Source: Aestuariivirga sp.
GTDB lineage: Bacteria > Pseudomonadota > Alphaproteobacteria > Rhizobiales > Aestuariivirgaceae
DNA length: 64,000 nucleotides
Direction of reading: 5' to 3'
Assembly (NCBI GenBank): GCA_030680855.1
Contig: JAUXUN010000032.1
Location: forward strand, 16,041-80,040
Shown: positions 27,876 through 38,900 of the stretch, piece after piece
Layout of the letters: each line of letters opens with the position of its first letter
How positions within the stretch are numbered: position 1 is the first letter of the stretch
Made by a program: the position numbers and the translations under genes
Notes under the pieces: model-generated
Told to the model about the DNA's origin: nothing
The model's database searches: none
Seen by the model: the letters and a program-made list of their open reading frames with translations, nothing else

Positions 27876-29656
27876 CGAGCCGAAATTTCCTTGACGTAGA
27901 GCGTTCACTGAGCGGCAGGCGCTGGACCCCGCGCCTGCGGGACGAGCGCCTGGCCCAGGCCATTGCTGAGCGCCACGAACTGCCGGAAATTCTCGGCCGT
28001 GTCATGGCGGCGCGCGGCGTTGGGCTGGACGAAGCCGAAGCCTTTCTCAATCCAACGATCCGCAGCCTCATGCCGCAACCCTCCGTTCTGAAGGATATGG
28101 AGAAGGGAGCGGAGCGTCTGGCGGAGGCGATCATCGCGCAAACCCGTATCGGCATCATCAGCGACTATGATGTCGATGGCGTATCTTCCGCCGCAATCTT
28201 TCAACTGTTCCTCCGCGCCGTGGGCTCGGACGCCATCATTCATGTGCCTGACCGCCTGACCGAAGGCTATGGTCCCAGCGAACACGCGGTGAAGCTTTTG
28301 AAAGAGCAGGGCTGCGCGTTGCTGCTCACCTTGGATTGCGGCGTCCTCGCCCATGATCCCCTGGCCCACGCCGCCGAGCTCGGCATGGAAACCATTATCG
28401 TTGACCATCACCAGGCAGGCGAAATCCTCCCCGAGGCCCATGCCGTGATCAATCCCAACCGGCAGGATGATGTTTCCGGTTTCGGCTATCTCTGCGCCGC
28501 CGGCGTGGTGATGATCCTTGTCGCGACCGTCAACAAACTGCTGCGGGCCAAAGGCTGGTATTCGACCGAACGGCCCGAACCCAACATGCTGCAATGGCTT
28601 GAACTCGTAGCACTCGCCACCGTCTGCGATGTTGTGCCCCTCAAAGGCCTGAACCGCGCCTATGTGACCCAGGGCCTGAAGATCATGGCGCGCCGCGAAA
28701 ATCTGGGCCTTGCCATGCTGAGCGACATCGCCCGCCTGAAGCGCAGGCCCGATGTCTATGCCCTGGGTTTTGTTCTCGGTCCCAGGCTCAATGCGGCGGG
28801 CCGCATCGGCCATGCGGACTTGGCGCTCGAACTTCTAACCACGCGCGACAAGGGCAGGGCCAACCAACTGGCGCAGGAACTCGAACAGCTTAACCGCCAG
28901 CGCCAGTCCATCGAGATGCGCGTGGTGGATGCTGCAGCGCTCCAGGCTGACGCCGCGCTCGGCAAGGAACATCGCAGTTCGGTGATCGTGGTGACCAACG
29001 ATGGCTGGCATCCCGGTGTTGTAGGGCTGGCCGCGGCGCGGCTCAAGGAGCGCTATCAACTGCCGAGCTTTGTTCTCGCCAGCAATCCGAAAACCGGTTT
29101 CGCCAGTGGCTCGGGCCGCTCCATCGCCGGTGTCGATATCGGCAGCGCCGTCCGCGCCGCGCTTGAAATGGGCGTGATCGTGAAAGGTGGCGGCCATGCA
29201 ATGGCGGCCGGCATCACCGTTGAAATCGCCAAGCTTGCAGAGTTCAGAAGTTTTCTGGAAGACAGGCTTGCCACAGCCGTTTCAAACGCCGCCGAAAACG
29301 CCCTTCAAATCGACGGCGCCTTGACCGCATCGGGTGCCACCCTCGATCTCATTGAACTGCTGGAACAGGCTGGCCCCTATGGCTCGGCCCATCCCGCTCC
29401 CGTCTTTGCTTTTCCCGCCCACAAGGTGGTCTATGCGGACCCGGCGGGCAGCGATCACATCCGCTGCACCCTGACGTCTGCCGATGGCACCCGAATCAAG
29501 GCCATAGCCTTCCGCGCCATGGCCACCGAGCTTGGCGAAACACTCCTCACCGAACGCAAATTGCCCCTGCATTTTGCCGGCCGTTTAACCATTGACGAAT
29601 GGGGCGCAAAGCGCGTTCCGTCGCTCCAAATCGAGGATATAGCCCGTGTTTTGTAA
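27872..29656 (+). CDS. recJ: Single-stranded-DNA-specific exonuclease RecJ
   Basis: 594 residues starting with a GTG overlapping the hom stop. The DHH phosphoesterase motifs are ISDYDVDGVSS (residues 98-103 DYDVDG) and IIVDHHQAGE (DHH 178-180), followed by NPNRQDD. The DHHA1 domain ends with GGHAMAAGITVE. RecJ degrades 5' single-stranded DNA in recombination and mismatch repair. It lies immediately upstream of tRNA-Glu, the island's attachment site. Confidence 0.95.
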   Translation: MTSRNFLDVERSLSGRRWTPRLRDERLAQAIAERHELPEILGRVMAARGVGLDEAEAFLNPTIRSLMPQPSVLKDMEKGAERLAEAIIAQTRIGIISDYDVDGVSSAAIFQLFLRAVGSDAIIHVPDRLTEGYGPSEHAVKLLKEQGCALLLTLDCGVLAHDPLAHAAELGMETIIVDHHQAGEILPEAHAVINPNRQDDVSGFGYLCAAGVVMILVATVNKLLRAKGWYSTERPEPNMLQWLELVALATVCDVVPLKGLNRAYVTQGLKIMARRENLGLAMLSDIARLKRRPDVYALGFVLGPRLNAAGRIGHADLALELLTTRDKGRANQLAQELEQLNRQRQSIEMRVVDAAALQADAALGKEHRSSVIVVTNDGWHPGVVGLAAARLKERYQLPSFVLASNPKTGFASGSGRSIAGVDIGSAVRAALEMGVIVKGGGHAMAAGITVEIAKLAEFRSFLEDRLATAVSNAAENALQIDGALTASGATLDLIELLEQAGPYGSAHPAPVFAFPAHKVVYADPAGSDHIRCTLTSADGTRIKAIAFRAMATELGETLLTERKLPLHFAGRLTIDEWGAKRVPSLQIEDIARVL

Positions 29657-29735
29657 GGCTTGCCAGCGCCGCCGAACCTCTCTATAGAACCCCGCGACAG
29701 GCAAGTTTTCCGATAATAATTTGCCCAAAAATAAT

Positions 29736-29810
29736 GCGCCCTTCGTCTATCGGTTAGGACGACAGCCTTTCACGTTGTAAAGACGGGTTCGACTCCCGTA
29801 GGGCGCACCA
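29736..29810 (+). tRNA. tRNA-Glu (anticodon TTC), insertion site
   Basis: Acceptor GCGCCCT pairs with AGGGCGC. The anticodon loop CTTTCAC reads TTC. T-arm CGGGTTCGACTCCCG and encoded ACCA are present. The gene is intact; its 3' end, from the T-arm onward (29794), is the left copy of the direct repeat that bounds the following element. Confidence 0.96.
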
Positions 29811-29816
29811 TTTTCT
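29794..29816 (+). repeat. attL: direct repeat in tRNA-Glu 3' end
   Basis: 23 bases covering the end of the T-arm, acceptor stem, ACCA and the following TTTTCT. Matches 44318-44340 except for A/G at the tRNA discriminator position. Confidence 0.85.
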
Positions 29817-29909
29817 GTGCAAGCCATTGAATTGGCTAAAGCATCATCAAATCAATGTGTTGACTTACTCGTGTTGCTACATCGACAAGCTACACCAGTG
29901 TGCTACACG

Positions 29910-31730
29910 ATGATCAGAATGACTCACCTTATATGGCGCAATGGCAGGGCGTATTTTCGCTACCGCTTACCACCTGAACTCAGAGCTATCCCAAAGCCTC
30001 CCCATTGGCCCGAAGAGCTGAAGGAATTGGTTAGCGCCTCTAAACCTTCGCAGTCAAAGCACGAACTTTCTAAGGCACTTGGCACACGCGATGAGAGGGT
30101 GGCGAAGAAGGCCGCCGCTGCCGCAGTCATTTGGGCAGAAGAGTTGGTTCAATCGGGACTTGCCTTCTTGAAAAACGGACCGAAGGCATCGTTATCTCAT
30201 TCCGATATTGAGCTCATGGCGGAGCGTTATGGGGCTCAACTCATCGGCAGCGACCTAGATATGCGCAAGAAAGGTTTCGGATTGAACCTGCCGAAGTTTT
30301 CCATCCCGCTTACGATTGGTCCCCTCCCGCCCCTACCAAAACGAGAACCCGGATTGACTGATGATGATCTTGGCCTTCTCAAGTATTTGGTGGAGAAGGT
30401 TGAGCCTGAAGTGAAGGGTGCATTGGCCCGACAAAGGCCGCCCCAATACATCAAGGACGCGGCTCAGGAAGCTCTAGCGGGGGCTGGCATTGCCCTTCCA
30501 GAGGCATCACCTGAGAGGCGTGAGTTGGAGTTGGCCTTTCTTCAACAACGGATGAAGGCCTTGCAAGCGACATCGGCGCGGAACACGGGAGAGATAGTTG
30601 CGACGCCCGCCATTGCTGAACAGGCAGGTCAGACGCCAACAATACAAGTTGCGTTTGAACACTGGAAGTCAGGGGTCGGAACCGGGGGTGAGAAGCTGCC
30701 CACACAAGGCTCAGTTGAAGAGGCGGCATATGCAGTGCGGCGTTTCAAGGAACTTCACGGCAACTTGCAGATAACTGAGATCACTTCAGCCAAAGCGCGA
30801 GCTTTCCGGGACGCCATCGCGAAAGTGCCGCCCCAACTCCCTAAGGCCCTGCAACGGCTGCCACTGCCCAAACTACTGGAAACTTTGGGGTTATCGGAAG
30901 TCAAACCAGCATCAGCAACCGTGAACAAGAGGCTCACTCTTATGGCGGCCATACTAAAGAAGGCTGCTATCCGCTTTGAACTCAAGGGGCGGCCTGGGGG
31001 TTGGCACGATCCATTTGAGGGGTTGAAGATCACCATATCAAAAGGCGCAGCTCAGCAGCGGGCCACGTTCACCATCCTAGACCTCAAAGTCATCCTCAAC
31101 GAACCATTTATTTCCATAGGTGACCATTCAGCCAAAGGTGGCAGGGGACTTGCGGCGCGATGGATGCCGCTTCTCAACATGTTCACAGGGGCGCGTCGCG
31201 GTGAGCTTGCGCAGCTAAAATTGCATGATATTCGCGAGGAGGACGGCGTTCCGTTCCTTCGCATCACCGATGAAGGCGGCGATCAATCGGTCAAGAATGC
31301 AGGGTCAATCCGCCGTGTCCCGGTGCATCCTGAGTTGCTGAAGCTGGGGTTCATGGAGTTTGTCAAATCGAGGCGTGAGGAGAGCAATTCTGAGTCGTGG
31401 CTGTTGGAGGGGCTGGTCACAAACCGCAAAGGTGACAGGGGGGATGCATGGGGCCGCTGGTTCGGGCGTCAACTACGTCGTCTCAAGATCGATCATAATG
31501 GTCGCAAGGTCTTTCACTCCTTCAGACACACGTTCATTGCTCGGTGCCGGGAGGCAGAGATTGAGGAGGAAATCCGCTTCGCCCTTACGGGGCACTCCGA
31601 TGGCGGCTCAGTCGGCAGAAGTTATGGCGGTGACGAGGGGGGCTACAAGCACTCGCTCAAACGTCTCCACCGCGAAACATCAAAGGTTAGCTATCCCGGC
31701 CTCGACTTGTCCCACCTGTACGTGCCTTGA
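29910..31730 (+). CDS. Tyrosine recombinase/integrase
   Basis: About 606 residues from ATG 29910 (an ATG at 29919 is also possible). The N-terminus (LIWRNGRAYFRYRLPPELRAI, then LGTRDERVAKKAA) resembles the DUF6538-type arm-binding domain. The catalytic domain has FTGARRGELAQL (first Arg), VFHSFRHTFI (HxxR), LTGHSDGG and the probable Tyr nucleophile in GRSYGGDEGG. It would mediate integration at the adjacent tRNA-Glu. Only 100 bases from attL, as usual for tRNA-targeting integrases. hsdM begins 52 bases after its stop, so a shared transcript is possible. Confidence 0.9.
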   Translation: MIRMTHLIWRNGRAYFRYRLPPELRAIPKPPHWPEELKELVSASKPSQSKHELSKALGTRDERVAKKAAAAAVIWAEELVQSGLAFLKNGPKASLSHSDIELMAERYGAQLIGSDLDMRKKGFGLNLPKFSIPLTIGPLPPLPKREPGLTDDDLGLLKYLVEKVEPEVKGALARQRPPQYIKDAAQEALAGAGIALPEASPERRELELAFLQQRMKALQATSARNTGEIVATPAIAEQAGQTPTIQVAFEHWKSGVGTGGEKLPTQGSVEEAAYAVRRFKELHGNLQITEITSAKARAFRDAIAKVPPQLPKALQRLPLPKLLETLGLSEVKPASATVNKRLTLMAAILKKAAIRFELKGRPGGWHDPFEGLKITISKGAAQQRATFTILDLKVILNEPFISIGDHSAKGGRGLAARWMPLLNMFTGARRGELAQLKLHDIREEDGVPFLRITDEGGDQSVKNAGSIRRVPVHPELLKLGFMEFVKSRREESNSESWLLEGLVTNRKGDRGDAWGRWFGRQLRRLKIDHNGRKVFHSFRHTFIARCREAEIEEEIRFALTGHSDGGSVGRSYGGDEGGYKHSLKRLHRETSKVSYPGLDLSHLYVP

Positions 31731-31782
31731 TTTGGCGCTCTCAATCGGAGAGAGTGCCCGCATATCAGGAGTCGCCCCCGCC

Positions 31783-33618
31783 TTGAACAACCAAGCCCTG
31801 TCCGCCTTCATTTGGTCCGTCGCCGATCTCCTGCGGGGCGACTACAAGCAATCCGACTATGGCAAGGTGATCCTGCCCTTCACAGTGTTGCGGCGGCTGG
31901 ATTGCGTTCTGGAAGCGACCAAACCCGCCGTGCTGAAGGAGCTGGAAGCCCGCAAGGGCAGCGGCGTGAACCCAGAGCCGTTCCTTCTCAGGAAGTCGGC
32001 GCAGAGTTTCTACAACACCTCCAAATTGGACTTGAAGGCCCTCATGGGCGATGCGGACCACATCCGGCAAAACCTCGAGAAGTATATCCAAGGCTTCTCG
32101 GCACAAGTCCTCGACATCTTTGAGCGCTTCGACTTCGCTGTCCAGATCGACAAGCTGGCCAAATCGGGACTCCTCTATCAGGTGACGGAGAAGTTCGCCC
32201 AAGTCAATCTTCACCCTGAAGCCGTCAGCAATGACCAGATGGGAGCCATCTTCGAGGAGCTGATCCGCCGCTTTGCCGAGCTCTCCAACGAGACAGCGGG
32301 AGAACACTTCACGCCCCGCGAAGTCATCCACCTCATGGTTGACCTTCTCTTCGTGGAGGACAACGACATCCTCACCAAGCCCGGCGTGGTGCGCACCATC
32401 TATGATCCCACGGCGGGAACCGGCGGCATGTTGTCGGTCGCCGGGGAGTATCTGGCCGAACTCAACCCCAAAGCTCGGCTCACCATGTATGGGCAAGAGC
32501 TGAATGTTGCCTCCTATGCCATCTGCATGGCTGACATGCTCATCATGGGCCAGGACGTGGCCAACATCGTATTTGGCAATACGCTATCAGACGATGGGCA
32601 CGCTGGTGCGAAGTTCGACTACATGCTCTCCAATCCGCCGTTTGGCGTCGAATGGAAGAAGGTAGAGAAAGAGGTCCGTCGAGAGGCTGAGCAGCAGGGC
32701 TACAACGGACGCTTTGGGCCGGGCCTTCCGCGTGTTTCAGATGGCTCGCTGCTCTTCCTCATGCACCTCCTTTCCAAGATGAGGCCCTTCAAGGACGGCG
32801 GCTCGCGATTTGGCATCGTGCTCAACGGCTCGCCCCTCTTCACGGGCGGGGCTGGCAGCGGTGAAAGCGAGATCAGGCGCTATGTGCTGGAGAATGACTT
32901 GCTGGAGGCCATCATCGCGCTTCCCATTGATATGTTCTACAACACCGGCATTTCCACCTATGTGTGGATCGTATCGAGCCGCAAACCAGCCCCGCGCAGG
33001 GGCAAGGTGCAGCTCATTGATGCAAGTGGGTTCTGGCGGAAGATGCGTAAGAGCCTTGGATCCAAGCGCAAAGAACTCTCAGACGATCACATAACCACTA
33101 TCACGCGGCTGTTCGGGGAGTTCCGCGAAGCGCAGCTGGCCACGGTGCTGGATGCCGATGGTAAGGAGATCGCCCGCCATGTGGTGCGCGATGGGGAAGT
33201 GGCCCCAAGCGCTCCTGAGGGCGGCACGGTGAAGCTGGCACCCCTCTCGCGCATCTTCCCAAATGAAGAGTTCGGCTATCGCACCGTCACGGTGGAGCGG
33301 CCCTTGAGGAATGAGAAGGGCAACATCGTGAAGACGGAGAAAGGCAAGCTCAAGGGCAAGTCCCAGCCCGATGCCAGCTTGCGGGATACTGAGAACGTGC
33401 CGCTCACCGAGGATGTGGAGGCTTATTTTGTCCGCGAAGTGCTGCCTCATGCCAAGGATGCCTGGATCGATCACGAGAAGACGAAGGTGGGTTACGAGAT
33501 ACCCTTCAACCGTCACTTCTACGTCTTCGAGCCGCCACGGTCCTTGGTTGATATCGATGCCGACCTCAAGCTCGTGACGGATCGAATCAAGGCGATGATT
33601 GAAGGTTTGGCCGCATGA
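31783..33618 (+). CDS. hsdM: Type I restriction-modification system methyltransferase HsdM
   Basis: About 611 residues from TTG 31783, preceded by AGGAG at 31767-31771. The family start reads LNNQALSAFIWSVADLLRGDYKQSDYGKVILPF. AdoMet-binding motif DPTAGTGGML is at about 208-217, and the adenine methylation motif SNPPFGVEW (NPPF) at about 284. It forms M2S with HsdS to methylate adenine at a bipartite site. The gene overlaps hsdS by ATGA. Confidence 0.93.
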   Translation: MNNQALSAFIWSVADLLRGDYKQSDYGKVILPFTVLRRLDCVLEATKPAVLKELEARKGSGVNPEPFLLRKSAQSFYNTSKLDLKALMGDADHIRQNLEKYIQGFSAQVLDIFERFDFAVQIDKLAKSGLLYQVTEKFAQVNLHPEAVSNDQMGAIFEELIRRFAELSNETAGEHFTPREVIHLMVDLLFVEDNDILTKPGVVRTIYDPTAGTGGMLSVAGEYLAELNPKARLTMYGQELNVASYAICMADMLIMGQDVANIVFGNTLSDDGHAGAKFDYMLSNPPFGVEWKKVEKEVRREAEQQGYNGRFGPGLPRVSDGSLLFLMHLLSKMRPFKDGGSRFGIVLNGSPLFTGGAGSGESEIRRYVLENDLLEAIIALPIDMFYNTGISTYVWIVSSRKPAPRRGKVQLIDASGFWRKMRKSLGSKRKELSDDHITTITRLFGEFREAQLATVLDADGKEIARHVVRDGEVAPSAPEGGTVKLAPLSRIFPNEEFGYRTVTVERPLRNEKGNIVKTEKGKLKGKSQPDASLRDTENVPLTEDVEAYFVREVLPHAKDAWIDHEKTKVGYEIPFNRHFYVFEPPRSLVDIDADLKLVTDRIKAMIEGLAA

Positions 33619-34964
33619 GCTTCCCGCCCTATCCGTGTTACAGGCCGTCCGGTGTCGATTGGCTGGGGGATGTACCGGAACACTGGCAGATCATTCAGAG
33701 CAGACGGTTGTTCACCCAAAGAAAAGAGCGAGCGCTAACGAGCGACCGACAGCTAACTGCATCACAGAAGCACGGTGTTATCTACCAAGATGAGTATTTG
33801 CTCCTCGAAGGTCAGAAGGTAGTCCAAGTTATATTGGGAGCAGATATTCTTAAGCATGTCGAGCCTGGAGATTTCGTTATCAGCATGCGCAGTTTTCAGG
33901 GCGGAATTGAGTGGTGCAAATGCAGAGGATGCATAAGCTCTGCGTATGTGATGCTCATCCCTGGTGATGCCGTGCACGGCGGGTTCTTTTTTTATCTCCT
34001 CAAGTCCATAACCTATATTCAAGCTTTGCAGAGCACAACGAACCTAGTTCGAGATGGCCAAGCCATGCGGTTTGAAAACTTTACCCAAGTTGACTTGCCA
34101 CTTGTTCCAGTTGAGGAGCAACAGCAGATCGCCTCATTTCTCGACCGTGAGACGGCCAAGATAGACGCGCTTGTGGAGGAGCAGAAGCGCCTCATCGACC
34201 TGCTAAAGGAGAAGCGTCAGGCCGTCATCACACAAGCCGTCACCAAGGGCCTCAACGTAGATGCACCGATGAAGCCTTTGGTTAACAAGTGGTTGGGGGT
34301 TGTGCCGGTGAGTTGGGATGTGAAACCATTGAAAGTCGTATGCTCGTATAACGATGATGTATTGAGTGAAAACACTCCCCCCGACCTTAATATTGAATAT
34401 GTTGAGATATCCGATGTGGAGGCAAGCAAGGGCATTATATCGTCAATCAGTTTGAAGTTCGCCGATTCTCCATCGCGGGCAAGAAGGCTAGTACAAAATG
34501 GCGATGTTCTTGTTTCCACTGTGAGGACCTATCTCAGGGCAATCGCACCAGTAGTTAATCCACCATCTAACTTGGTTGTATCAACGGGCTTTGCTGTTTT
34601 GCGTCCGCGCGATATTGATTCCTCCTTTCTCGGCTACGTATGTCAGGCGGAGTTCTTCATCAGTGATGTTATCTCAAGATCAGTAGGTGTGAGTTATCCC
34701 GCAATCAATGCTTCGGAGCTTGTAAGAATTAACGTCCCCGTACCAAGTTCGTCAGACCAGCGAAATATTGGTCACTTTCTCGACCGTGAGACGGCCAAGA
34801 TAGATATTCTCATAGCGGAAGCAGGTGCCGCAGTCGGACTTTTGCGTGAACGCCGAAGTGCCCTCGTCTCCGCAGCAGTGACGGGCAAGATTGATTTGCG
34901 CGGCCTCATGCCAGCCAGTAAGGCAGAGCATCGTGAAGCAGAGCGCATGAAGGAGAGCGCATGA
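33615..34964 (+). CDS. hsdS: Type I restriction specificity subunit HsdS
   Basis: 449 residues with two target-recognition domains and two conserved helical spacers. Each recognition domain begins with a WLG-x-VP-x-x-W motif (DWLGDVPEHWQ and KWLGVVPVSWD). The spacers contain the same segment FLDRETAKID (near residues 175 and 388) followed by basic helices. DNA in the two recognition domains is A+T-richer than the flanking hsd genes, a sign of horizontal replacement. The identical 29-bp DNA repeats are listed separately. It overlaps the DUF4268 gene by ATGA. Confidence 0.92.
   Translation: MSFPPYPCYRPSGVDWLGDVPEHWQIIQSRRLFTQRKERALTSDRQLTASQKHGVIYQDEYLLLEGQKVVQVILGADILKHVEPGDFVISMRSFQGGIEWCKCRGCISSAYVMLIPGDAVHGGFFFYLLKSITYIQALQSTTNLVRDGQAMRFENFTQVDLPLVPVEEQQQIASFLDRETAKIDALVEEQKRLIDLLKEKRQAVITQAVTKGLNVDAPMKPLVNKWLGVVPVSWDVKPLKVVCSYNDDVLSENTPPDLNIEYVEISDVEASKGIISSISLKFADSPSRARRLVQNGDVLVSTVRTYLRAIAPVVNPPSNLVVSTGFAVLRPRDIDSSFLGYVCQAEFFISDVISRSVGVSYPAINASELVRINVPVPSSSDQRNIGHFLDRETAKIDILIAEAGAAVGLLRERRSALVSAAVTGKIDLRGLMPASKAEHREAERMKESA
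34137..34165 (+). repeat. hsdS direct repeat copy 1
   Basis: 29 bases identical to 34776-34804; encodes FLDRETAKID in the first spacer. Possible homologous recombination site between TRDs or between hsdS alleles. Confidence 0.85.
34776..34804 (+). repeat. hsdS direct repeat copy 2
   Basis: Identical to 34137-34165 and in the same reading frame, in the second spacer. The two copies are 639 bases apart, a multiple of three, so recombination between them would keep the frame and delete one recognition domain. Confidence 0.85.
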
Positions 34965-35896
34965 ACAGCATCGGCAAGTTGGAACGTGTGGCCTTGCGAG
35001 AAGTGTGGAAGCATGAAGCCTATGACTTCACCCAATGGCTTCAGGACAATATCGACGTGCTCAATGAAGCACTCAACATCACGCTCGTGAATGTGGATCG
35101 CGAACAGGCGGCGGGCTCGTTCAGTATTGATCTGGTTGCCGAAGATGAGGGTGGAGCCAAGGTCATCATTGAGAACCAACTGGAGAAAAGCAATCACGAT
35201 CATCTTGGTAAGCTCATTACGTATCTCACCGCGCTTAATGCTCGCGTTGCCATCTGGATCGTTGCCGAACCGCGCCCAGAGCACGTTGCAGCAATCTCAT
35301 GGCTGAACGACAGCAGTAGCGCCACCTTCTACCTGGTAAAGGTGGAAGCCGTGCGTATCGGCATATCTCCACCAGCGCCTTTGCTGACCGTGATCGTCGG
35401 CCCATCCGATGAGAAGTCGGAAGTAGCGGCAACCAACAAGGAGTTTGCCGAGCGCTATGACGTCCGGCAGCGTTGGTGGGAGAAGGTGGTGGAACACCCG
35501 GAAGGCAAGCTTCACGCCCATATCACACCGGGAATGTATTCATGGATTGGTACCAGTTCCGGGGTGCGCGGCCTCAATCTCAACTATGCCGTGACACAGG
35601 ACGAATGTGCTGCGGAACTCTATATCGACCGGGGCAAGAACGCCGATGAGGAAAACAAGGCCATCTTCGATCAGCTCTTGGCTCATAAGACGGACATCGA
35701 GCAAAGCTTTGGTGGCCCTCTGAGCTGGGAGCGACTGGATGCAAAGCGGGCCTGTCGCATCCGTGTAACCCTGCCTGGCGGTTATCGGTCGCCTGAAGAG
35801 GAATGGGAGGGCATTCAGACCGCGATGATACAAGCCATGAACCGGCTGGAGAGGGCGCTGAGACCGCACCTCAAGTCCCTCAGGATTGGGAGCTAA
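34961..35896 (+). CDS. DUF4268 protein with PD-(D/E)XK-like N-terminus, inside the hsd operon
   Basis: 311 residues. N-terminal motif SFSIDLVAEDEGGAKVIIENQLEKSNHDHLGK places Asp57 and Glu71-x-Gln73 in a PD-(D/E)XK arrangement (D-ExQ variant). The C-terminal half contains DVRQRWWEKVVEHPEGKLHAHI and NYAVTQDECAAELYIDRGKN, typical of DUF4268. Such proteins are known as neighbours of type I systems but are poorly characterised. It overlaps hsdS upstream by four bases. The GTG of hsdR follows 20 bases after its stop. It may be an accessory nuclease or a regulator of restriction. Confidence 0.8.
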   Translation: MNSIGKLERVALREVWKHEAYDFTQWLQDNIDVLNEALNITLVNVDREQAAGSFSIDLVAEDEGGAKVIIENQLEKSNHDHLGKLITYLTALNARVAIWIVAEPRPEHVAAISWLNDSSSATFYLVKVEAVRIGISPPAPLLTVIVGPSDEKSEVAATNKEFAERYDVRQRWWEKVVEHPEGKLHAHITPGMYSWIGTSSGVRGLNLNYAVTQDECAAELYIDRGKNADEENKAIFDQLLAHKTDIEQSFGGPLSWERLDAKRACRIRVTLPGGYRSPEEEWEGIQTAMIQAMNRLERALRPHLKSLRIGS

Positions 35897-35916
35897 CAGA
35901 GAGCAGGGCAAACGAA

Positions 35917-38900
35917 GTGGACCTTCACAAAGAGATCAGTTTCGAGCGCGAGATATGCGAGCATCTCGGAAGCCATGGCTGGCTATATGGCGAGGACGAT
36001 GCTGCATACTATGACCGAACCTTGGCACTTTTCCCGGCAGATGTGACCGCTTGGGTGAAGGTATCCCAGCCTCAAGCGTGGGAAGCTCTTACCAAGGCCC
36101 GGGGCGCATCCGCCGATACCGAGCTTTGCGTCCGTATTCGCAAGCAGCTGGACGCGCGGGGAACTTTGGACGTGTTGCGCCATGGCGTCGAGATGATCGG
36201 TTTAAGGCATCCCGTGGCGTTGGCCCAATTCAAACCCGCCTTTGACATCAACCCCGAACTCATTGCCCGCTATCAGGCGAACCGGCTGCGCATCGTGCGT
36301 CAGGTGAAATATTCAGTGGGAAATGACAACTGCATTGACCTTGTGCTGTTCCTAAATGGGCTTCCCGTCGCCACGGCAGAACTCAAGACCGATTTCACGC
36401 AAACGGTGGGCGACGCCATCGACCAGTACAAGGAAGACCGTCCGCCGCGTACCAAGACCGGAGCAATTGAACCGCTGCTGGCGTTCCCTACAGGGGCGCT
36501 AGTTCATTTTGCAATCAGCAACAGCGAAGTCCACATGACGACGAGGCTTGAGGGCCGCGCTACCACCTTTCTGCCCTTCAACAGAGGAAGCGACGGAGGC
36601 AAGGGCAATCCGCACAATCCCAACGGCCACCCCACCGCCTATCTCTGGGAAGCGGTCTGGCGGCGTGACGGCTGGCTTGAACTTCTCGGGCGTTACGTAG
36701 TGGCCCAGCGAAACCAGAAGAAGCAGATCAACAAACTCATCTTCCCGCGCTATCACCAGCTGGACGCAACGCGGAAGCTGCAAGCGGCTGTGCTCAGGGA
36801 AGGGCCGGGCGGCAAGTACCTCATCCAGCACTCGGCGGGATCGGGGAAAACGAACTCCATCGCATGGTCTGCCCACTTCCTGAGCGAGTTGCATGACGCG
36901 GCGAACAACAAGCTCTTCGACAGTGTTCTGGTGGTGTCGGACCGTACGGTGATCGACAACCAGCTTCAGGATGCCCTCTTCGACTTCCAACGCATTACCG
37001 GCGTGGTGGCCACCATCAAGAACGAGGGTGACAGCAAGAGCGGGGCGCTAGCCAAGGCGCTGGCCGAGGGTAAGAAGATCATTGTCTGCACCATCCAGAC
37101 TTTCCCCTTTGCCATCGAGGCGGTGCGGGATCTGGCTGCGACACAGGGTAAGCGCTTCGCGGTCATCGCCGATGAGGCTCACAGCTCGCAAACGGGAGAA
37201 GCCGCCTCCAAGCTGAAGCTCGTGCTTTCCGCCGAAGAACTGAAAGAACTGGAGGACGGCGGCGAGGTCTCAACCGAAGATATCCTGGCCGCCCAGATGG
37301 CCGCCCGCGTGAAAGAGCAGGGCATAACCTACGTCGCCTTCACTGCCACGCCCAAGGCGAAGACGCTGGAGCTGTTTGGGCGGCGACCAAAGCCCGACGA
37401 GCCGGCTAGCCCCACAAACCTGCCAGCACCATTCCATGTCTATTCCATGCGACAAGCCATTGAGGAAGGGTTCATCCTTGACGTGCTGAGAAACTACACG
37501 CCCTACAAGCTCGCTTTCCGGCTGGCGAGCGGCGGGCAGGAATGGGATGAGACGGAGGTTGAGCGCTCAGCCGCCATGAAGGGCATCATGCGCTGGGTGA
37601 GGCTTCACCCGTACAACATCTCGCAGAAGGTACAAATTGTAGTTGAGCATTACCGCGACATGGTCGCCCCGCTTCTGGAAGGCAGCGCCAAGGCCATGGT
37701 GGTCGTTGCAAGCCGCCTTGAGGCCGTGCGCTGGAAACTGGCCATCGATAGCTATATCAAGTCCAAGGGCTACAGGATTGGGACACTCGTGGCCTTCTCA
37801 GGGGACGTGAGCGACAGGGAGAGCGGGCCGGAACCCTTTAGCGAAGCCAGCAAGGCCATGAATCCTGATCTCAAGGGCCGCGACATCCGCGAAGCCTTCA
37901 ACGCTCCAGACTTCCACATCCTGCTGGTTGCCAACAAGTTTCAAACCGGTTTTGACCAGCCGTTGCTCTGCGGCATGTACATCGACAGGCGGCTTGCGGG
38001 CATTCAGGCGGTGCAAACCCTTTCACGCCTTAACCGGGCCTATCCCGGCAAGGAGGACACATTCGTTGTGGACTTCGTGAACAGCGCCGAAGAGGTGCTG
38101 GAGGCCTTCCGGACCTACTACCGCACGGCGGAACTCACGTCCGCCACCGATCCCAACCTCGTCTTCAATCTAAGGGCCAAGCTGGATGCTTCCGGTCACT
38201 ATGACAGCTTTGAGGTTGACCGGGTGGTTAAAGTCGAGTTGGACCCCAAGGCTAGGCAGAGCGATCTCATTGCGGCCCTGTGGCCGGTGGCGGACCGACT
38301 GTTGAAGCAATTCAGGGAGGCACGGGAAGCTCTGAAGGTGGCTGTGGCCAAAAAGGACAACGATGGAATGAAAGCAGCGCAAGCCGCTATGGACGCGCTC
38401 CAGCTGTTCAAGAACGATATCGGCGCTTACCAGCGCATGTATGTCTTCCTCTCCCAAATCTTTGACTACGGCAACACTGACATTGAGAAGCGCCAAATCT
38501 TCTTCAGGCGTCTCTTACCGTTGCTGGAGTTCGGACGTGAACGCGAGGGAGTAGACCTCTCCAAGCTCGCGCTGACCCACCACGCCTTGAAAAATCAGGG
38601 GAAGCGCCAGCTGCCCTTGACTGAAGGCGAGAGCCGCAAGCTGGATGGCATGGCCGAAAGCGGCAGCGGTGAATTGTATGAGAAGGAAAGGGCTCTCCTA
38701 AGCGAGATCATCGCCCGGGTGAATGACCTCTTCGATGGTGGCGAACTGACCGAGGGCGACAAGCTGAGCTATGTGACCGGGGCCATCAAGGGCAAGATGA
38801 TGGAGAACGACACGCTCCGGCAACAGGCGGCCAACAACAGCAAGGAACAATTCGCCCAGTCACCCGATCTCAGCAAGGCGCTGGTGGACGCCATCATCGA

